DNA from: Nymphaea colorata
Taxonomy: Eukaryota > Streptophyta > Magnoliopsida > Nymphaeales > Nymphaeaceae
Direction: 5' to 3'
DNA: 64,000 nt
Assembly (NCBI RefSeq): GCF_008831285.2
Contig: NC_045148.1
Location: 14,238,802 to 14,302,801 of the forward strand
The notes under the pieces were generated by a model. It had not been told where the DNA came from and did not search any database. It saw only the letters and a list, made by a program, of their open reading frames with translations. Shown here piece after piece: positions 1 through 13,700 of the stretch. Numbering within the stretch: position 1 is the stretch's first letter; each line of letters begins with the position of its first letter. The translations under genes were made by a program, and so were the position numbers.

Positions 1-990
1 AGTCATATATATTGTTTTAAAACTGCTTGGTCATTTCTTGGCTTTCCATTTTGTTTTGGAGCTTGATTCCTTCTAGGGTTTCTATCATATCAAAATTCTC
101 TCCTCTCCGTTCGCCCTCTTTTTAGCTTTTCCATTGTGGCAATCTTTGTCAACTACATAAAATCTAAGTGGTTCTCGTCACCAGGGAGAGATGAGCACCC
201 TCCCTTAAAGAAATCGTCTTTTGGGTAAAGCTGCCAAAAGAGAAACGCTGACACTTCAAGGGCAAGGTGACAGGGACAATACCAAAGGCGAGATATTGTG
301 GTTCGTGTAAACATTATCGAATTATTAAATGCAAGAATTCATGTCCTTGCAAGTTGGTGGGATAATTGGGCAAGATATTCAGAGGAATGGTGGTGCAGCG
401 GTTGTGGGGATGGGCTATCATGCTGGGTCAGAACTAGCCATCTGGCCAGGACCATGTGGTCAGGAGATCCAGACTTTGGCGTAAGAAGCAGGTTGAATCT
501 TAATTACTCGCCCAGAGGTACGCCCCAGATGGGCTCCACTGTACTGATATGAGCGTCGATTTCTAGGTTTTGCCACAACAACCTTTGCACATGCCCATTT
601 TTTCACTCATTCACTCATGAGTTCCCTTTCTCTCCCTCTTTTTCTCTCTCTCTTCACCTTTACCCACCTGTGTGTTTCTTAAGGGCGAGTCTGGAGGTTG
701 TGTGGTGGCGTATTTAAGAAGAACGCAACAACAGAGTTTTCAAGGGCACTTTCTCTTCACCGGATATTGTGGCTCGTCTGGTGTATGGGGATGTCCATTT
801 TGCTTTTTGGTTACGACACCGTCTTTCGTCTGCAACTGGGTGACTATGCTGCGCTATCTTTCCACTCTCTCTCCACCTCTTTTTATTTTCGTTTTACTGT
901 GTGATTGTCTTGTATATTTGTTTTTACGGTTTGGTTTTGTATTTAAGAGACTTCTTGTCTTTAAATTTTGTTATGAATTTCTATTTTATC

Positions 991-992
991 GG

Positions 993-1039
<47 letters not shown>

Positions 1040-1041
1040 TA
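991..1041. repeat. compound CT/AT microsatellite
   Basis: A short CT run passes directly into an AT run and then an AAAT-type run. A second uninterrupted AT run lies close by at about 1,104-1,137. Both are simple sequence repeats with no coding content. Confidence 0.9.
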
Positions 1042-1101
1042 AGTGACAACCAACTAAATAGAGTGTATTATAGTTGTAGAGCTCTTTCTGTTGGGGATGG
1101 A

Positions 1102-1140
<39 letters not shown>

Positions 1141-1747
1141 GTTACTTAGAGAAGTGAAGCTTATGGCATATTACACAAACAGACCTACCAGTAGACAATT
1201 AAAACTGTCATTTGACGGCCACCTTCATTAAAAAGTATTACCGACACTTAGGAGTTAGGACCACTTGCATGCATACGGTAAAGGTGGAAATTCGAAAGTG
1301 AAAAGCAAGTGCCCGTACTTTTCAATAGTTATAAAACACAAGAACTTTTACCGAAAAACACTAAAAGGACAACGTGTTTCCCCCAACAAGAAAGTAAGAT
1401 TCACACGGACCACTTAGTGAATCATTTACACATAAATTCTTCCTCAATGTTTCCTTTTTCTCCTATTCATCATCCTTACCTCATGGGAAAATGACATATT
1501 TATTCCTATCTTATAACCACAAGACGGTAGACTGATATGCCATACTTGGCATATATACAGACATTCACGGAGGACAAAGAACTAAATGGAATGTGATTCG
1601 GTCATGAAATTTATATTACATTTATAAACTCGTTTTATTCACATGCAACATTACCAAGATAAGATATAACAAAAGGAGTGGATGAATTTGTTCTCAAACA
1701 AAAGCTAAAACTGTTAATTACAATTACATGGGAAAAAGATTCACCAA

Positions 1748-2195
1748 CTATAACAACTCAAACCCACTCTTGTGATCGGGTTCTTGATTCAATGGATCCC
1801 AACGCGTTCCCTAGCAGTTTTGGCTCCAGCCTCAAAAGGCTAGGAACCAGAACAATCATCTCATTAATGACTCTCCTTTATAAGCTCTTGAAGATCCTTC
1901 ACAATTTTCAATACATGACTAAACTTATGAGGCGTTACAATCCACTCCCCTTATTAAAGCACACGCGTCTGCGCGTGTGGGATCCCAGGTCCGAGTGTGG
2001 AAACTGCTTTGATATCACTATAACAACCCAACTCACTCTTGTGATTGGGCCCCTGATTCGACGGATCCCAACCTGCCTCCTATCAGTTTCGGCTCCAGCC
2101 TCAAAAGGCTATGAACCCTAACAATCATCTCAACCCTCCTTTATAAGCCCTTGAAGATCTTTCACAATCTTCAATATAGGAGGAGCGTTACACCA
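1748..2195. repeat. diverged direct repeat, two copies about 270 bp apart
   Basis: Two copies of roughly 170 bp begin near 1,750 and 2,020. They share ordered blocks such as ACTCTTGTGAT, GGCTCCAGCCTCAAAAGGCTA and CCTTTATAAGC, with many substitutions between them. Between the copies is a perfect 8-bp hairpin (1960-1967 pairing with 1972-1979, CACACGCG/CGCGTGTG). No coding potential is visible. This is probably an old non-autonomous repeat or duplicated LTR-like fragment; the class is not determined. Confidence 0.65.
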
Positions 2196-5100
2196 ACAAC
2201 CCACAATTAGCTGGTCAAAAGATGAACTATTGAAAAAGGAAACTAAATGTTCAGCATATCAATCCGGCCAACTTACAAAATCAAGATATAAATCCAATAA
2301 TTCATAGTTAGGCTGAGGATAGCTAAGACTTCTTCATGGGTCCGACCACCAACCAAGGTGGAATATTCATAACCAAGGGATGCACGAACAAGAAAAAGAA
2401 GAAAGTCTTCGGCGTTATATGTGCTTTCCCACTATGGCATTAGGCCACTTTCGTTCTCCTATGCTTTGAAAAGACCTTACCTCTTTTTGCTTTTTAATTT
2501 ACGTCCCAAATTGCAATGGTGTGTGGCATCAATAAGAAACATGGATCGACTGCGTGGGTCCTATGGATGCGATCATGATTATCACACCCTGATTTCTTTT
2601 CTATCTCAATATATAGTCTCTATTGAAGGCCGCGAATTCAATTTTTTGGAATTGAAACATACAAATTGGAAAAATATTGGTAGCCGCTCAAGCTGATCGA
2701 ATGATGTCATAGTTGTACTAATATTATAAATAATAATATTCCTCAGAAATCAAGAACTAATAACTCATACTTACTTTTTGTTACAAGATATGAGTTGTTT
2801 GACGTGTTCGATAGAACATGCTTATAATAACATACAATTATTGGTTTTGCATATTTTTAGATTTTCATGTCTTAAAAAACCTATTTAATTTACATTTGTT
2901 CTTTAATTTCTATGCAAGTCACAGTAACTTAGTATATTAAAGAAATCATGAAATTTATGCCAGGGGTACATTTTACTTATGTGATTAGCCCCTGATGTGA
3001 AATCATTGAAATGATTCTTCCAAATCTATCGTGCCTGTAATTCTTTGCCTGAGCTTTCTCCTGATGCTGTCTCTATCAGGCATGCAGCAGTGGCAGTTTA
3101 ATGGAAGATCTTGTTTTCTCCTTTTGAGCCCCGAAGAACAAAAAGCTGGCAATTTCGATATCAATGTGATTGCTTGGTTCAAATTCTCCCTCTCTCTCTA
3201 TTGATCAGTTGAACGAAGATGAAGGTCGTGACGAGCAACGATTGGATTAGGACGTCGCAATAAGAGTGTGCATTAACTCGCACTCTAAAAGGACAGCTTT
3301 TGAAGTCTCTTTCATGTTTTTCTGTCCACTTAGGTGCGATCTTCTTGGTACAAAACTTGCAGATTCACTCCTCGCAGCTGTACTTATTTGAACAAGTAGA
3401 TTCTAAGAACTTAATTAGAGGCATCGTTCAATTGTCATTAGAGAAGACCCAGCGACACCTTCACAAAGCAAACCTTAGATTGAACTTTGTGGGTTTTGAA
3501 CAGTAAAGATCACAGCTACAGCAGGGTTATATAATTAACCACAGAAAAGTAAAAGCTTTGATCTTCAAACTATTATTGCTTGGTTTCTGTACAATTGTTG
3601 TGGAAAGAAGCTGCCATCGACGCTTATCTATGTAAGTGTAATCTCTCCCTCCCTCTTCTCACTTTTTCTCCCTCGAATGAGCAATAAACAGGGAGACAAA
3701 GTGCACTGTTGATTGCGTCATGGCAGGACTGGTGGCAGAGGGGGAGCCCTCCCAAGCACTTCATCTTGTGATATGAGAGGCCGATTGATCAGCTGGTGTT
3801 TCGTGGTTGGCGGTGGAGAAGGAGAGAGATCGATCCACCTTACTTCTCTCTCTCTCTCTCTCTCTCTGTGACTGAGTTATTGCTGTCTTTTTTTGGCTGA
3901 TCGATCATAAACAGCTGCGTGCATGGAACCCACAGAAGCTGCAGGTACCCCTCAACGCCATCGGCTTCCATCTCCCAAATCCTTCTTCATCACATATGGC
4001 CTGTCGACATTAAAATCCACCACCCCTCAATCATGTCTGTCAAGCCATCACTGTTTCTTCTCTCTCTCTAAGGTGGTCAAATGTATCTGACAGTATGGAT
4101 CACCGCCATTCTTCAAGTTCATCGTTCGCTTTGACCGTATTATTTTCTCTCTCTCTCTCGAATTATATACATATGTTATCACATTTTGTAGGAGATTTAC
4201 CACTTTTAACATGATTGTGCAGAAAAAAAAATGTAAGAAACAGAAAAGGATGTTGCTTCTGTTGGTCAGATGGTTGTTTTTTTTTTTTTTCAGATAGATG
4301 AAAACCAGTTAAAAGATACATAACCAATTTTTGTTAATAAAACGCGAGTGCTTCCCCGGCCGGCTTGCAGAGGAGCTTAAAAGATACATTCTGCCGCCAC
4401 GCAATCGATCGATGATATGCAAATTTCTCTATTCAGAATCAGACAGAAAAATTCTTCAACCTATCACTGCACATGCAAGGCATGATGATACAAACGCATT
4501 AATCAGTGTCACACCTGCCCAATACATTGCATGAGAAGATCAAACGGAGGTCACAATGGTTAAAAGATTTTAGTTATATATATATATATATAAAGAAATT
4601 AAATTCAAAGTTTACTCACCAGTGGTAAGACTTATATGAAGGGCAGCGGCAGGAAAACATGTGGCTGGCGATAGAAAGGGTTTTTGTAGATTGAATTACC
4701 CGAAAAAAAAAAGAGAGGAAAGAATGATCATCACGTAAGCGTGATGCGAAGAACACATTATATCCAGAGACAGCATTTGTTATTGTGGTCAAAGGAGACA
4801 AGTGCATGAGGGGTTGGGTCCCCATCTTCATGGGATGCAATTTTTGTCAATTCCACAAGATCAACGGATCAGTCGCGGGTCCCACGACTCATTAGAAAAA
4901 AAAAAAAACTAAAAAGAAGAATCCGCAGTTTTACAGAATGAAAAAGAGAAATAAACAAAGAAGAAAAAAATGGGGATCTCCAATAAATAATGTAAAATTC
5001 GACAGCTCCACGGTAATTCTACACTCCCTTATCTTTATAGATAAAAAGAAAAAAGAAAAACTAATTTTAGTTTCTCGAGGGAAGGGGAGGCGGACAGAAA

Positions 5101-7867
5101 CAAAAAAAAATGGTGGGTCCCAAATAAGAAAAAAAAAAAAGAAATTGAACGCTAAACGGTAATTTTAGGACAGTTTGTGGGCCCTCTGTGCAGAAACCAA
5201 CCCACTTTTCTCATGTAAAAACTGTGTTTTCCACCCTCGTCACATTATTGAGTGAATTATTTTTCCATCATGTCTGTGCTCAAACCACCCACTTGCATCT
5301 TCGATTTCATCTTCCTTTTTTCCTTTTCAAAAAAGAAACTACTTTAGTCATTTTAAAAACTTTTCTCAAAAGGTTTCTTTTTACAAAAAAGAAAAAGGGT
5401 ATTTTGGTCATTTTATTTTTCACTAACGATTATAGGGAACTATTTTATATATGGTTATGGTACCTTAACTTCTTTTTTTTTTATTATTATACAATAATTT
5501 TTAACCATCTAACAACATTGACCCATAAAAATTTTCAACTCAAACTTTTAACGGCCTTTTATCACGTGGCTTGGCAAAGAAATTTTGAGTCATGAGTGCA
5601 AAGACTAAGACTCATTGTTCAACACCAAGATATGTGGATCTAACCCTTGTTTGAATGGCAATTATGCTTTGTTAATGGATGGTAGAATATACGTTCTTAG
5701 TGTGGATATTATGTAAGGGCAAAGCTGTATTCTGTTTTAGTTCATGATTACCTCGCAATGTTTAACTAAAATGTACAATCTAATTATACTTTTTTAGTTG
5801 TAAAGCAAAGATAAGCTGTGATAGTCAAGCTTTACAAAGCTTAAGCAACAAACTTACATGATTGAGACTTGCTTTGGGCCTTTTAATTGGACACCTTTTG
5901 TTCACTACTCCTCTGTTAAGTGATAGAGAACAATGAAATCAGCAAAATAGGACCATTTTTGGAACAAAACCCTAAATATCGCTTATTATTATTATTATTA
6001 TTATTATTCCCCACAATTATTTGAATATCGATTTGATGACTCTTCCGTATCACGTTTCAAAAAATACTTTCGCTCGTTGATTACGACTGACTTGTATTTC
6101 TTGAGGTGTTGAGATAAGATTTCAACACAAAACTTCACAAACCGAAGCCTCTTACCCTTGGCTCAATAATTACGATTTGTATTTTTGCGTGTGCATGCAA
6201 TTTTATGTCACATTCACCAATAAGTGAAAAAGCGATGCAGGAAGCCATACGTGAAACGACAGTAGGGACAGCAAGCGCTTTTGAGACGTTATTACATTAG
6301 CGGCACCTCAAAAATTATGGCCGGTAACTTTATATGCATCATTTAGCAACATGGACGCCGGAAAAGTTAGATTCCGGCTTGGGGTTTCTAAGTCCCAACT
6401 CGGAACCCAGCCAACTAAAGGAGCCTTGATATCTTTTAGTGACGCTTATCCGTCGGACCCACTAAAAAGTTAGCCGCTGGAGGTTGCCGTAATAGGGGAG
6501 GGCCATGCCCATGCCCAGCACGCAGTTGGCAGCGTGTGTGTTCAAACTTAATTTCATTGGTGACCTTTGACCGTGTTTGATCTGATCTCAAATCCGTGGT
6601 AGGTGAAATCCACTGTTTGATTTCATAGCTGAGTTGTCAGACCAGAGATCCAACATAATTTTAACTATAAAAATCAGGACTTGAATGGCATTAGCCAACA
6701 AAATCTGTTGCTACTGTATTTTTTATAATAATGAAAACATGTAAAAAATAATTACAATAAAGTAATTTGAAAATATTTAAAATAGAAAAATAGACATGGT
6801 ACCTCTAAAAATGTTGTAGAAACATAGGCAATATGTTTTTTTTCTTTAATTCAATTCAATTATTGCTTCAAGCTCAATTGGGTTAAAGGAGAGAGCGACA
6901 GGAAGGCAGGGGCAAAAGGGAGATTCACTGACCACAAAAAGGTTAAGGGCGCTTTGGAGATTTGCGCTTATGCGGGTCCGGTTCTCCCCGGTATGTGCGA
7001 CACGCCGTCTCTGAACAGTCTGTCCGCGAGGCACGCGCCGTAGGAACATCCAACGGGCAGAGATCGGCGAAAGGCATGAGCGTCGACGCATCCCCACCGT
7101 CCGATGCTCCACGTAGGCCGACCTGCCTGACTGCGCCCGAACCACCCACACGGATACGGTATTATAATACTGACCCGCTCCAATAATTACGCATTTTTTT
7201 ATTTTGGGGAATTTGAAAAAATACTAAAACAAATTCACTCCCGTCTCCATCCAATGCAGCATGTGGGACCCGCCAGGAGGCCCAATTGGCATATCATATT
7301 TGCCCGCGGGCCCCGCGGGAGTATTGCAAGAATGCCACTCTTCTTATTTAATCAAGAAAACAAATCGAAGGATTGCATGTGGATGAGCTGCTCTTGGTCA
7401 TCTTTTCATGAGTTTGAGCGTCGATGTTATTTTACTTGGTTTATTTTACTCTGAATCGATGTGTTTAAATCTTTTCTATTTTAAAAACATTGTTTATAAA
7501 TATTCTAAGCCAATTTAAGAGTCAAGTTTTTACAATTTGGATTCTTGAGACACGCATACATACGTATGTGTAATGTATGTAGATATATATAGCTTTAATA
7601 AATTACATGAACTGTTCAATATTACGCGAAATTAGGAGCCTAAGCTGGGTGTAAAGAAATTTCCAAATAATTACGCGAAATAAATGAAAAACTAATTAAT
7701 AGGTTGGCAGAGAGCACTATGTACCTAATGACATAAACATTAATCCATTAAGAACGTAACTATAGCAGGGTGTTAATTAATAATGGTTAAAATAACAAAG
7801 GAATAGGTTTGCGAAAGGAAAGATTTGGCAAATAATACATGTAAGTCAAAAGATAACTTTGGATAAA

Positions 7868-8110
7868 ACCTCGTGACTTACTCGGCTATCATCCCAAAGT
7901 GGTAGTGCGCCGCAGCCCGATACATGGCTATTGGTTCCAAGGCATAAACTGAATTAACGGTGCAGGAGTCTCGATCCTTGTGCGCCTTAATCAACTGGAA
8001 ATTAACACAGTCTGCTTTTGCACCGGAAATTAACACAAATGAGAATCGAACCAGTGACTGTCCCTTTAATAGTTATTGGTTCAACCAACTACGCCGTGGC
8101 TTGCTAAATG
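7868..8110 (-). mobile_element. candidate tRNA-derived SINE
   Basis: On the minus strand a tRNA-like head contains a B-box-like GGTTCGATTCT (complement of 8042-8052). About 40 bases upstream is a weak A-box-like segment, GGCGTAGTTGGTTGAA. The body runs toward lower coordinates. The spacing fits an RNA polymerase III type 2 promoter. No clear poly-A tail or target-site duplication was found, and no cloverleaf is supported, so this is a degenerate element and not a tRNA gene. Confidence 0.4.
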
Positions 8111-10162
8111 AAGGCTAGTGCTCCCTTAAGAAGAAGTATTTGGTTTATGATCATACTCTCTCCCTCTACCTTCATGTCATTTTTTTTTTGTCAATATGAA
8201 TATTATATATATTGAAATCTCAAACGCGAATTTTAGGTCTGACTTTAGAGTTTGACCAACATTAGACCCTAGCGGTTGTTGTAAAACTTAGTGTCCGACT
8301 CATACTTGAAAGCCTAAAAAATAATACACATCGTCTCATTATGTTCCAAGTTGCTAATATGAAATACTATCACAATTACGCGTCAGGTGACCCGACCCGA
8401 ATTCCTGGAAAAATAAGAACAAAAAAAATTCGCCTCTTCTAGTACTTAGGGAAGGGCATCATAGTCTTTGTGGGTACAACACAAATTTATTTTATCAGTC
8501 ATAATATTTTATGTATCTAACACTTCTTTATAGGCTTATTAAACGAGGTAGGACACGTGAGGAATCCAGGTTTTACGCCAGAATACGTGGGGCTTCCAAC
8601 TTTGCATAGAAAAGCACAGAAGGGCAGGAAAAAGGGAAAATCACTATTGATCAGAAAAAACTTTTCTGGATGAACCTAATAAAAAAGCCCAGCTTGAAGT
8701 AACCATCCACGTGTAATCGAGGACAGACCGCTTCTACCAGTTTCCAAGGCCGCCCGCATTAGTGGCCGTCTCCCTCACGGATCGTTATCCACGTTGCTCG
8801 ATCGCTATTGGTTGCCTTCATCTTTACAAACTTTTCGGGGTTACGAGGGTGAGAGAGGGAGCGACGTGGGGGTGTCCTGGGATCCAACTCAATTCAAGAC
8901 ATATCCAAACTCCAAATGTGAAATCCAGAGAGGTGCTCTAATTCCAGATCCGGGTCCAGAAGAAAAAAGATGCGTTACATTACATCCAAAGAGGTCCGTA
9001 ATCTATATATGTTGCAAATGAAAGGCGCTGGATCCAATCCAAATCCAACCCGATTTACAGCTCCCACCTTAGATCCAGTCTCAGACAAATTGTAGGCCTT
9101 GATCAGGCGTGGATGTAGGGTTTACCGAATCCGACCTAACCGTCGTGTGGCCAATAAGGTTTCGGTCCACCTTGAAACTGGACCCGAAAAGATACCATCC
9201 GGATCCGAACTCGCTCCTAATCTATTACGCGTTCTCATACGATTACTTGTATCTTTTATTAATTTTATATTTCGTTTATTTGACATAATGTTTCACCGAT
9301 ATTTTTTACCATGGCTATTTTTGTCTAAGAGTTAATTTCATTCTGTTTTTTACGGGAGAAATATCAGAATCTCTATATTGGGAAAATATGGAAAAATAAG
9401 AGAATTAAATGGTTCAACAGGCAGCACATGCATATCTGAACCGTATAGTCAATTTCTTTAGAAAATCGGCACAAAACAATTGAAAAATTGTTGTGTGCGG
9501 GTTGACCGGTTCGGATTCGGGTCGCTTGTTGAACGGATTTGAGATTGTTTTGGACTTGGATCCAGATCCGGAATCCGAAGTGTTGACATCAACCTTCGGA
9601 GTTGGGACCCCTTTTTTATGGCGCCACGGTCCGGCCTTTGTCGGCTGAGCCAGCTAGACCCGCGCGTGTGTAATTTCCGGCGACGGGGTAGCTTCTCGTG
9701 GACCGTGTCTTTCGTGGATTCTCCTCCGGCGACCATTTTTTTCAAGCCCTTTCTTCTTTTCTCCTTGCGGCTTACACTTTTTGTACACGGTCTTGAGTTA
9801 ATTCATTCCGGCTGTTGGGGCTCTTCTTGGTGTCTGGGTTCGGCGGCGGGCGGGAGAATTTCCGGCATAACGTGGTCCGGCCTTTCTGTGGGTGGGGTTT
9901 CAGGTTTCTGGAACTGCGGAGCCTCTGTCCGGCGTCGGCGCATAGTCTGTTGAGTGTGGTGGACTGCTGGTTCGCTGGTGGAGGTTAGAGACGGCCGGAG
10001 GGAGGTACTTCCCTCGTTGGTTTCCCGAGGGCGCCGCTTGTTGACTCGTACAAGTAGTTCAGTTGACACAGAGAAAGAGAGAGAGGGCTACTTGCTTTCC
10101 TTGCTTGCCAGAAAAGTAAATTCCAGCAGGGGAAGCCAGAGACAAGAGCGAGCGCGCGCGCG

Positions 10163-10165
<3 letters not shown>

Positions 10166-10202
<37 letters not shown>
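10166..10202 (+). repeat. GA microsatellite in the ARF 5' leader region
   Basis: An uninterrupted GA run is preceded by a short GCGCGCGCGTGCG stretch, about 0.6 kb upstream of the ARF start codon. GA/CT tracts are common in plant promoters and leaders. Whether this one lies in the transcript depends on the start site, which cannot be read from sequence. Confidence 0.85.
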
Positions 10203-10205
<3 letters not shown>

Positions 10206-10671
10206 GACCCGAACTTCTTATCGGTGAAACAAAAGTTGAGTTTCCTCGCGGCTGGTTTGGAGAAAGGGATGAGAAATCTGAAGCAGCGCTTGCTTTGAGT
10301 ATACTTCCTGCAGCCGGCAGTCATTTTTCAGGAGGGTTCCGTCATCGGAGGATTGTGTTGAAACTATCGGCACTTCTAGCTCTCCGGAGGGGAAGCTTTT
10401 TTAATTCTTGATTTCGATCCCGGAACTGGCGGTCGTTTGGGGGATTTTCCGGCGGGAGCAAACACAAAAGGAAAATAAAGGCGTCGGTGGTCGTTTTATA
10501 AATTGACGGCATACGCTCGCGTTAAACAGCCGTGAAGCCGGAATCGGCAGAAGCCCTTTTCTGGACGTTGATTTCGCCATTTTGGTTAAGAGTTTGGCCG
10601 TCTGACAAGGGTGTTAGGAGTATTTTTCTCACTCGTGAGGAGAGTTTCCACATAATTACTGGCTCCTCCGG

Positions 10672-10761
10672 ATGGGAAAGATCAGATTTCTCTAGTTGAT
10701 GCCAACGTTTGCAGGAACTTGCTCCTTTGATGCTTTGCCATACCGATCCTGCGGTACGTGA
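10672..10761 (+). promoter_or_regulatory. two short uORFs upstream of the ARF gene
   Basis: Two non-overlapping uORFs lie just before the main ATG. The first (10672-10695) encodes 7 residues and the second (10699-10761) encodes 20. A third upstream ATG at 10730 is in frame with the main ATG at 10778 and has no stop between. Use of it would add 16 residues to the N-terminus. The main ATG has G at -3 and starts the family-typical MKAP, so it is preferred. uORFs in ARF leaders are known to reduce translation in Arabidopsis; a role here is inferred. Confidence 0.6.
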
Positions 10762-10777
10762 TTTACGAGCGCCTGAG

Positions 10778-13700
10778 ATGAAAGCTCCTACATCGGTCGG
10801 TGCTGCTCCGGCCAATTCCGGTGAAGGTGAGTTCTCTCCGGTTCATTCCTTTGAAACCCAGTAGATCCCTTCTTTTCGTTTTTCTTTTTTCTTCTTGTTG
10901 GAGTTGAGAGCCACAAGGTTTCCTCAATTTATAGCAGAACTGCAGAAGCATTGGAGGTTTTTCTTTCATGGTTTGAGTTCCTCGCTCGACTTTTCTCAGT
11001 TTTTTTTTTTTAAATAAAAATTTATGGGTAATTTATTCCATTAAATTTTCCTTTGGTCCCTTTTTGAGCTGCTTTTCATTGAATTCCCTTCCCGTTTAAT
11101 CCTGCTTCATGCTAAACCCAGGTTGCTTTTCTTCAGAAGCCAAAATCATAAAGGCAGAAACAATTGCTCCTTTAGAAGATAGAGCCTGTAAATTAAGTTG
11201 ATCACCTTTCGTGTACCGTCTTATCAACCATGAGAACCTATTGTTGAAACTTGTTTCTAAATTTCTCTTGGTGTGCAGCGAAGTTTATTGCCACTATAAA
11301 TGTTAACGGATCTGTTTTTCCTCAGGATATTTTTTTCCGCATAGGGATGCCATATGATTTTGGTTTTGGTGAAAAATGTGATCCCCTGAATTGTTTCACA
11401 TAATTCCAGTTCTACACTTTTAGACTTTTGTTTTCTAATACCGCGTTCAGGGGAGCATCTAACAAAGTTGCGAGTTATGTAGAAATTGCTTAGAGAAACT
11501 GATTAATATGGGAAACATTAAAAGTACAAAATTTTGCAAGGTTCGTCTTGCTGATCGAATTGTTTGGGTATGCAACCAGAAGGTTGATGGCAGGTCACAT
11601 CTATGCCTTGGTTGGTTATCACATTATGGATTTCAACGAGGAAATGATTACACTATTTCACAGGACTTGAAGTGTTTTATGAGTTTTTCCATTTAGTTGG
11701 GTAATGGTTGAGTAGCCTTTTTATGGTTTATAGAAGATTACCACCCGCTGTGCTGTAATCTTGATAAAAGAAATTTCTCAATTCTAATGCATAACCACAC
11801 TTTAGGTTGATGTAAGTTTGGTGGATTTGGCCAGACTGCAACAGGGGGTTGAACCATACAAAGTATGTAACTGATGAGAAGGTTATATTTTAATACCAAA
11901 TAAAGGAATTAAACTTATCGCATTAAAGAAAAAATAAAACTAACACTTTTGGTAGCATTTATGTATTCAACTATTTCCTGTTTTGGTTTGTCAGATTTAA
12001 CTCTCCTTGGGTTTCTCGTACTATTTAGGAATCATATGTTTTAAGTCTTTTGACAGCTTTTATATAGTCATTCCGCATCTTATTTTCTGGAAGCAGGAGA
12101 ACGAAAAACTATCAACTCAGAGCTATGGCATGCATGTGCTGGACCACTTATTTCATTGCCACCAGTTGGCAGTCTTGTAGTGTACTTTCCCCAGGGTCAC
12201 AGCGAGCAGGTGTGTACTGCATTCAATGTAGATTTTTCTGTTGCTTTGGGGATTGAGAGCTGAAACGGGTCCGGAATGTTGTATCACAGGTTGCAGCTTC
12301 GATGCAAAAAGGGGCCAATACTCACATCCCAAATTACCCCAATCTTCCTTCAAAATTGATTTGTATGCTGCACAATGTCACCCTTCATGTATGGTAGTTT
12401 TTGAGCATATGTGTTCCCTGATAATTCTTCTCTTTTATGCTTGTATTGGGTTGCTGAGAGAATTCTTATTTGACTGTGCAGGCTGATGCAGAAACAGATG
12501 AGGTTTATGCTCAAATGACTCTTCAGCCTGTAAACAAGGTTGTGCATCTCGTGTTGCTGACTGCTACATTGTTTTTCTATCTATGTGTATGAGATGCATG
12601 ATATGCTACGGGTTACAGTATTTTGCATCTGGCTGTTGTATATTATTGTTTATTTTGTTTATTGTCCTTTTAACCATGTTTTTAATGTACTTTACGGGCC
12701 ATTTGTGATTGCTTTTAGAATTTAAAAGTTCATTTTCTGGTGATCCAGCTTGACAAGGAAGCATTGCTGGCATCTGATCTTGGTCTGAAGCAAAGCAGGC
12801 AGCCAACAGAGTTCTTCTGCAAAACTCTTACGGCCAGTGATACGAGCACACATGGTGGATTTTCTGTACCCCGACGTGCAGCAGAAAAAATCTTCCCTCC
12901 TTTGGTATGACATTTCCCTTTTGTTCATGTAATGTAAGATGTTTTATCAATTTTCCGGGTGATACTGATGTTGACATGGTTACTCAGGATTTTTCAATGC
13001 AACCACCAGCTCAAGAGCTATCTGCCAAAGACCTGCATGATGTTTCATGGACATTTCGGCATATCTATCGTGGTACATAATTAATTTGTTTTGTTGTTTG
13101 TGACTTTCAGATCGTCAAATCCTGGATACCTGCATTGAAGCACAAGCAACTCTTGATTGTCTTTTGTTTGATACTAATAATACACTGATGCACCCTTGAC
13201 CAAATTGTGTTCATAGTTGCAAACTTACTATTCTTCTTTCTTCTCAATCTCTTGAATAATGGGGTATGTATGCAAACATTTTCCAGGTCAACCAAAGCGG
13301 CATCTTCTTACAACAGGTTGGAGTGTCTTTGTCAGTGCAAAGAGGCTCGTTGCAGGTGATTCTGTACTATTTATAAGGTATTCCAGTAAAGATCCTGAGC
13401 ACAAATGTGACTTTTGGCTTGCTTTTTAGTCTTCGTCTTCTTTTCAGGTCTTTTGCTCATGGTTATTACTTTTTAATTGGTTACTATATATCTTTCTTAC
13501 CAGAGATGATAAATCACAGCTTTTATTGGGCATAAGACGTGCTAATCGGCAGCAACCAGCTATTTCCTCATCAGTCCTGTCCAGCGACAGTATGCATATA
13601 GGGATTCTTGCTGCTGCTGCACATGCTGCTGCAAACCATAGTCCTTTCACTGTGTTCTATAATCCAAGGTTAGGAACTTAGGATTGCTACACAGCCTTTC

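Larger units (their letters stand above)
1..9600. other. intergenic region, no gene recognised
   Basis: No open frame here resembles a known family and none shows a convincing exon chain. The stretch is AT-rich with several CT and AT microsatellites, poly-A/T runs, a diverged direct repeat near 2 kb and a SINE candidate near 8 kb. A GC-rich patch lies at about 6,950-7,180. Degenerate GGATCC/TCCGAATCC-like repeat sequence lies at about 8,870-9,600. The longest frames (for example 672-1034 and 5188-5595) are low in complexity or biased by homopolymers, so I treat them as chance. Confidence 0.7.

Noticed and set aside
672-1034. 120-aa frame ending in Tyr-Ile repeats
   Set aside because: The C-terminus is a translated CT/AT microsatellite and the rest is Phe/Leu-rich from T-rich DNA.
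3040-3130. Possible microRNA precursor
   Set aside because: No match to a conserved plant miRNA that I could recognise and no convincing long foldback.
4938-5162. Lys-rich 74-aa frame
   Set aside because: It comes from runs of A in AT-rich intergenic DNA.
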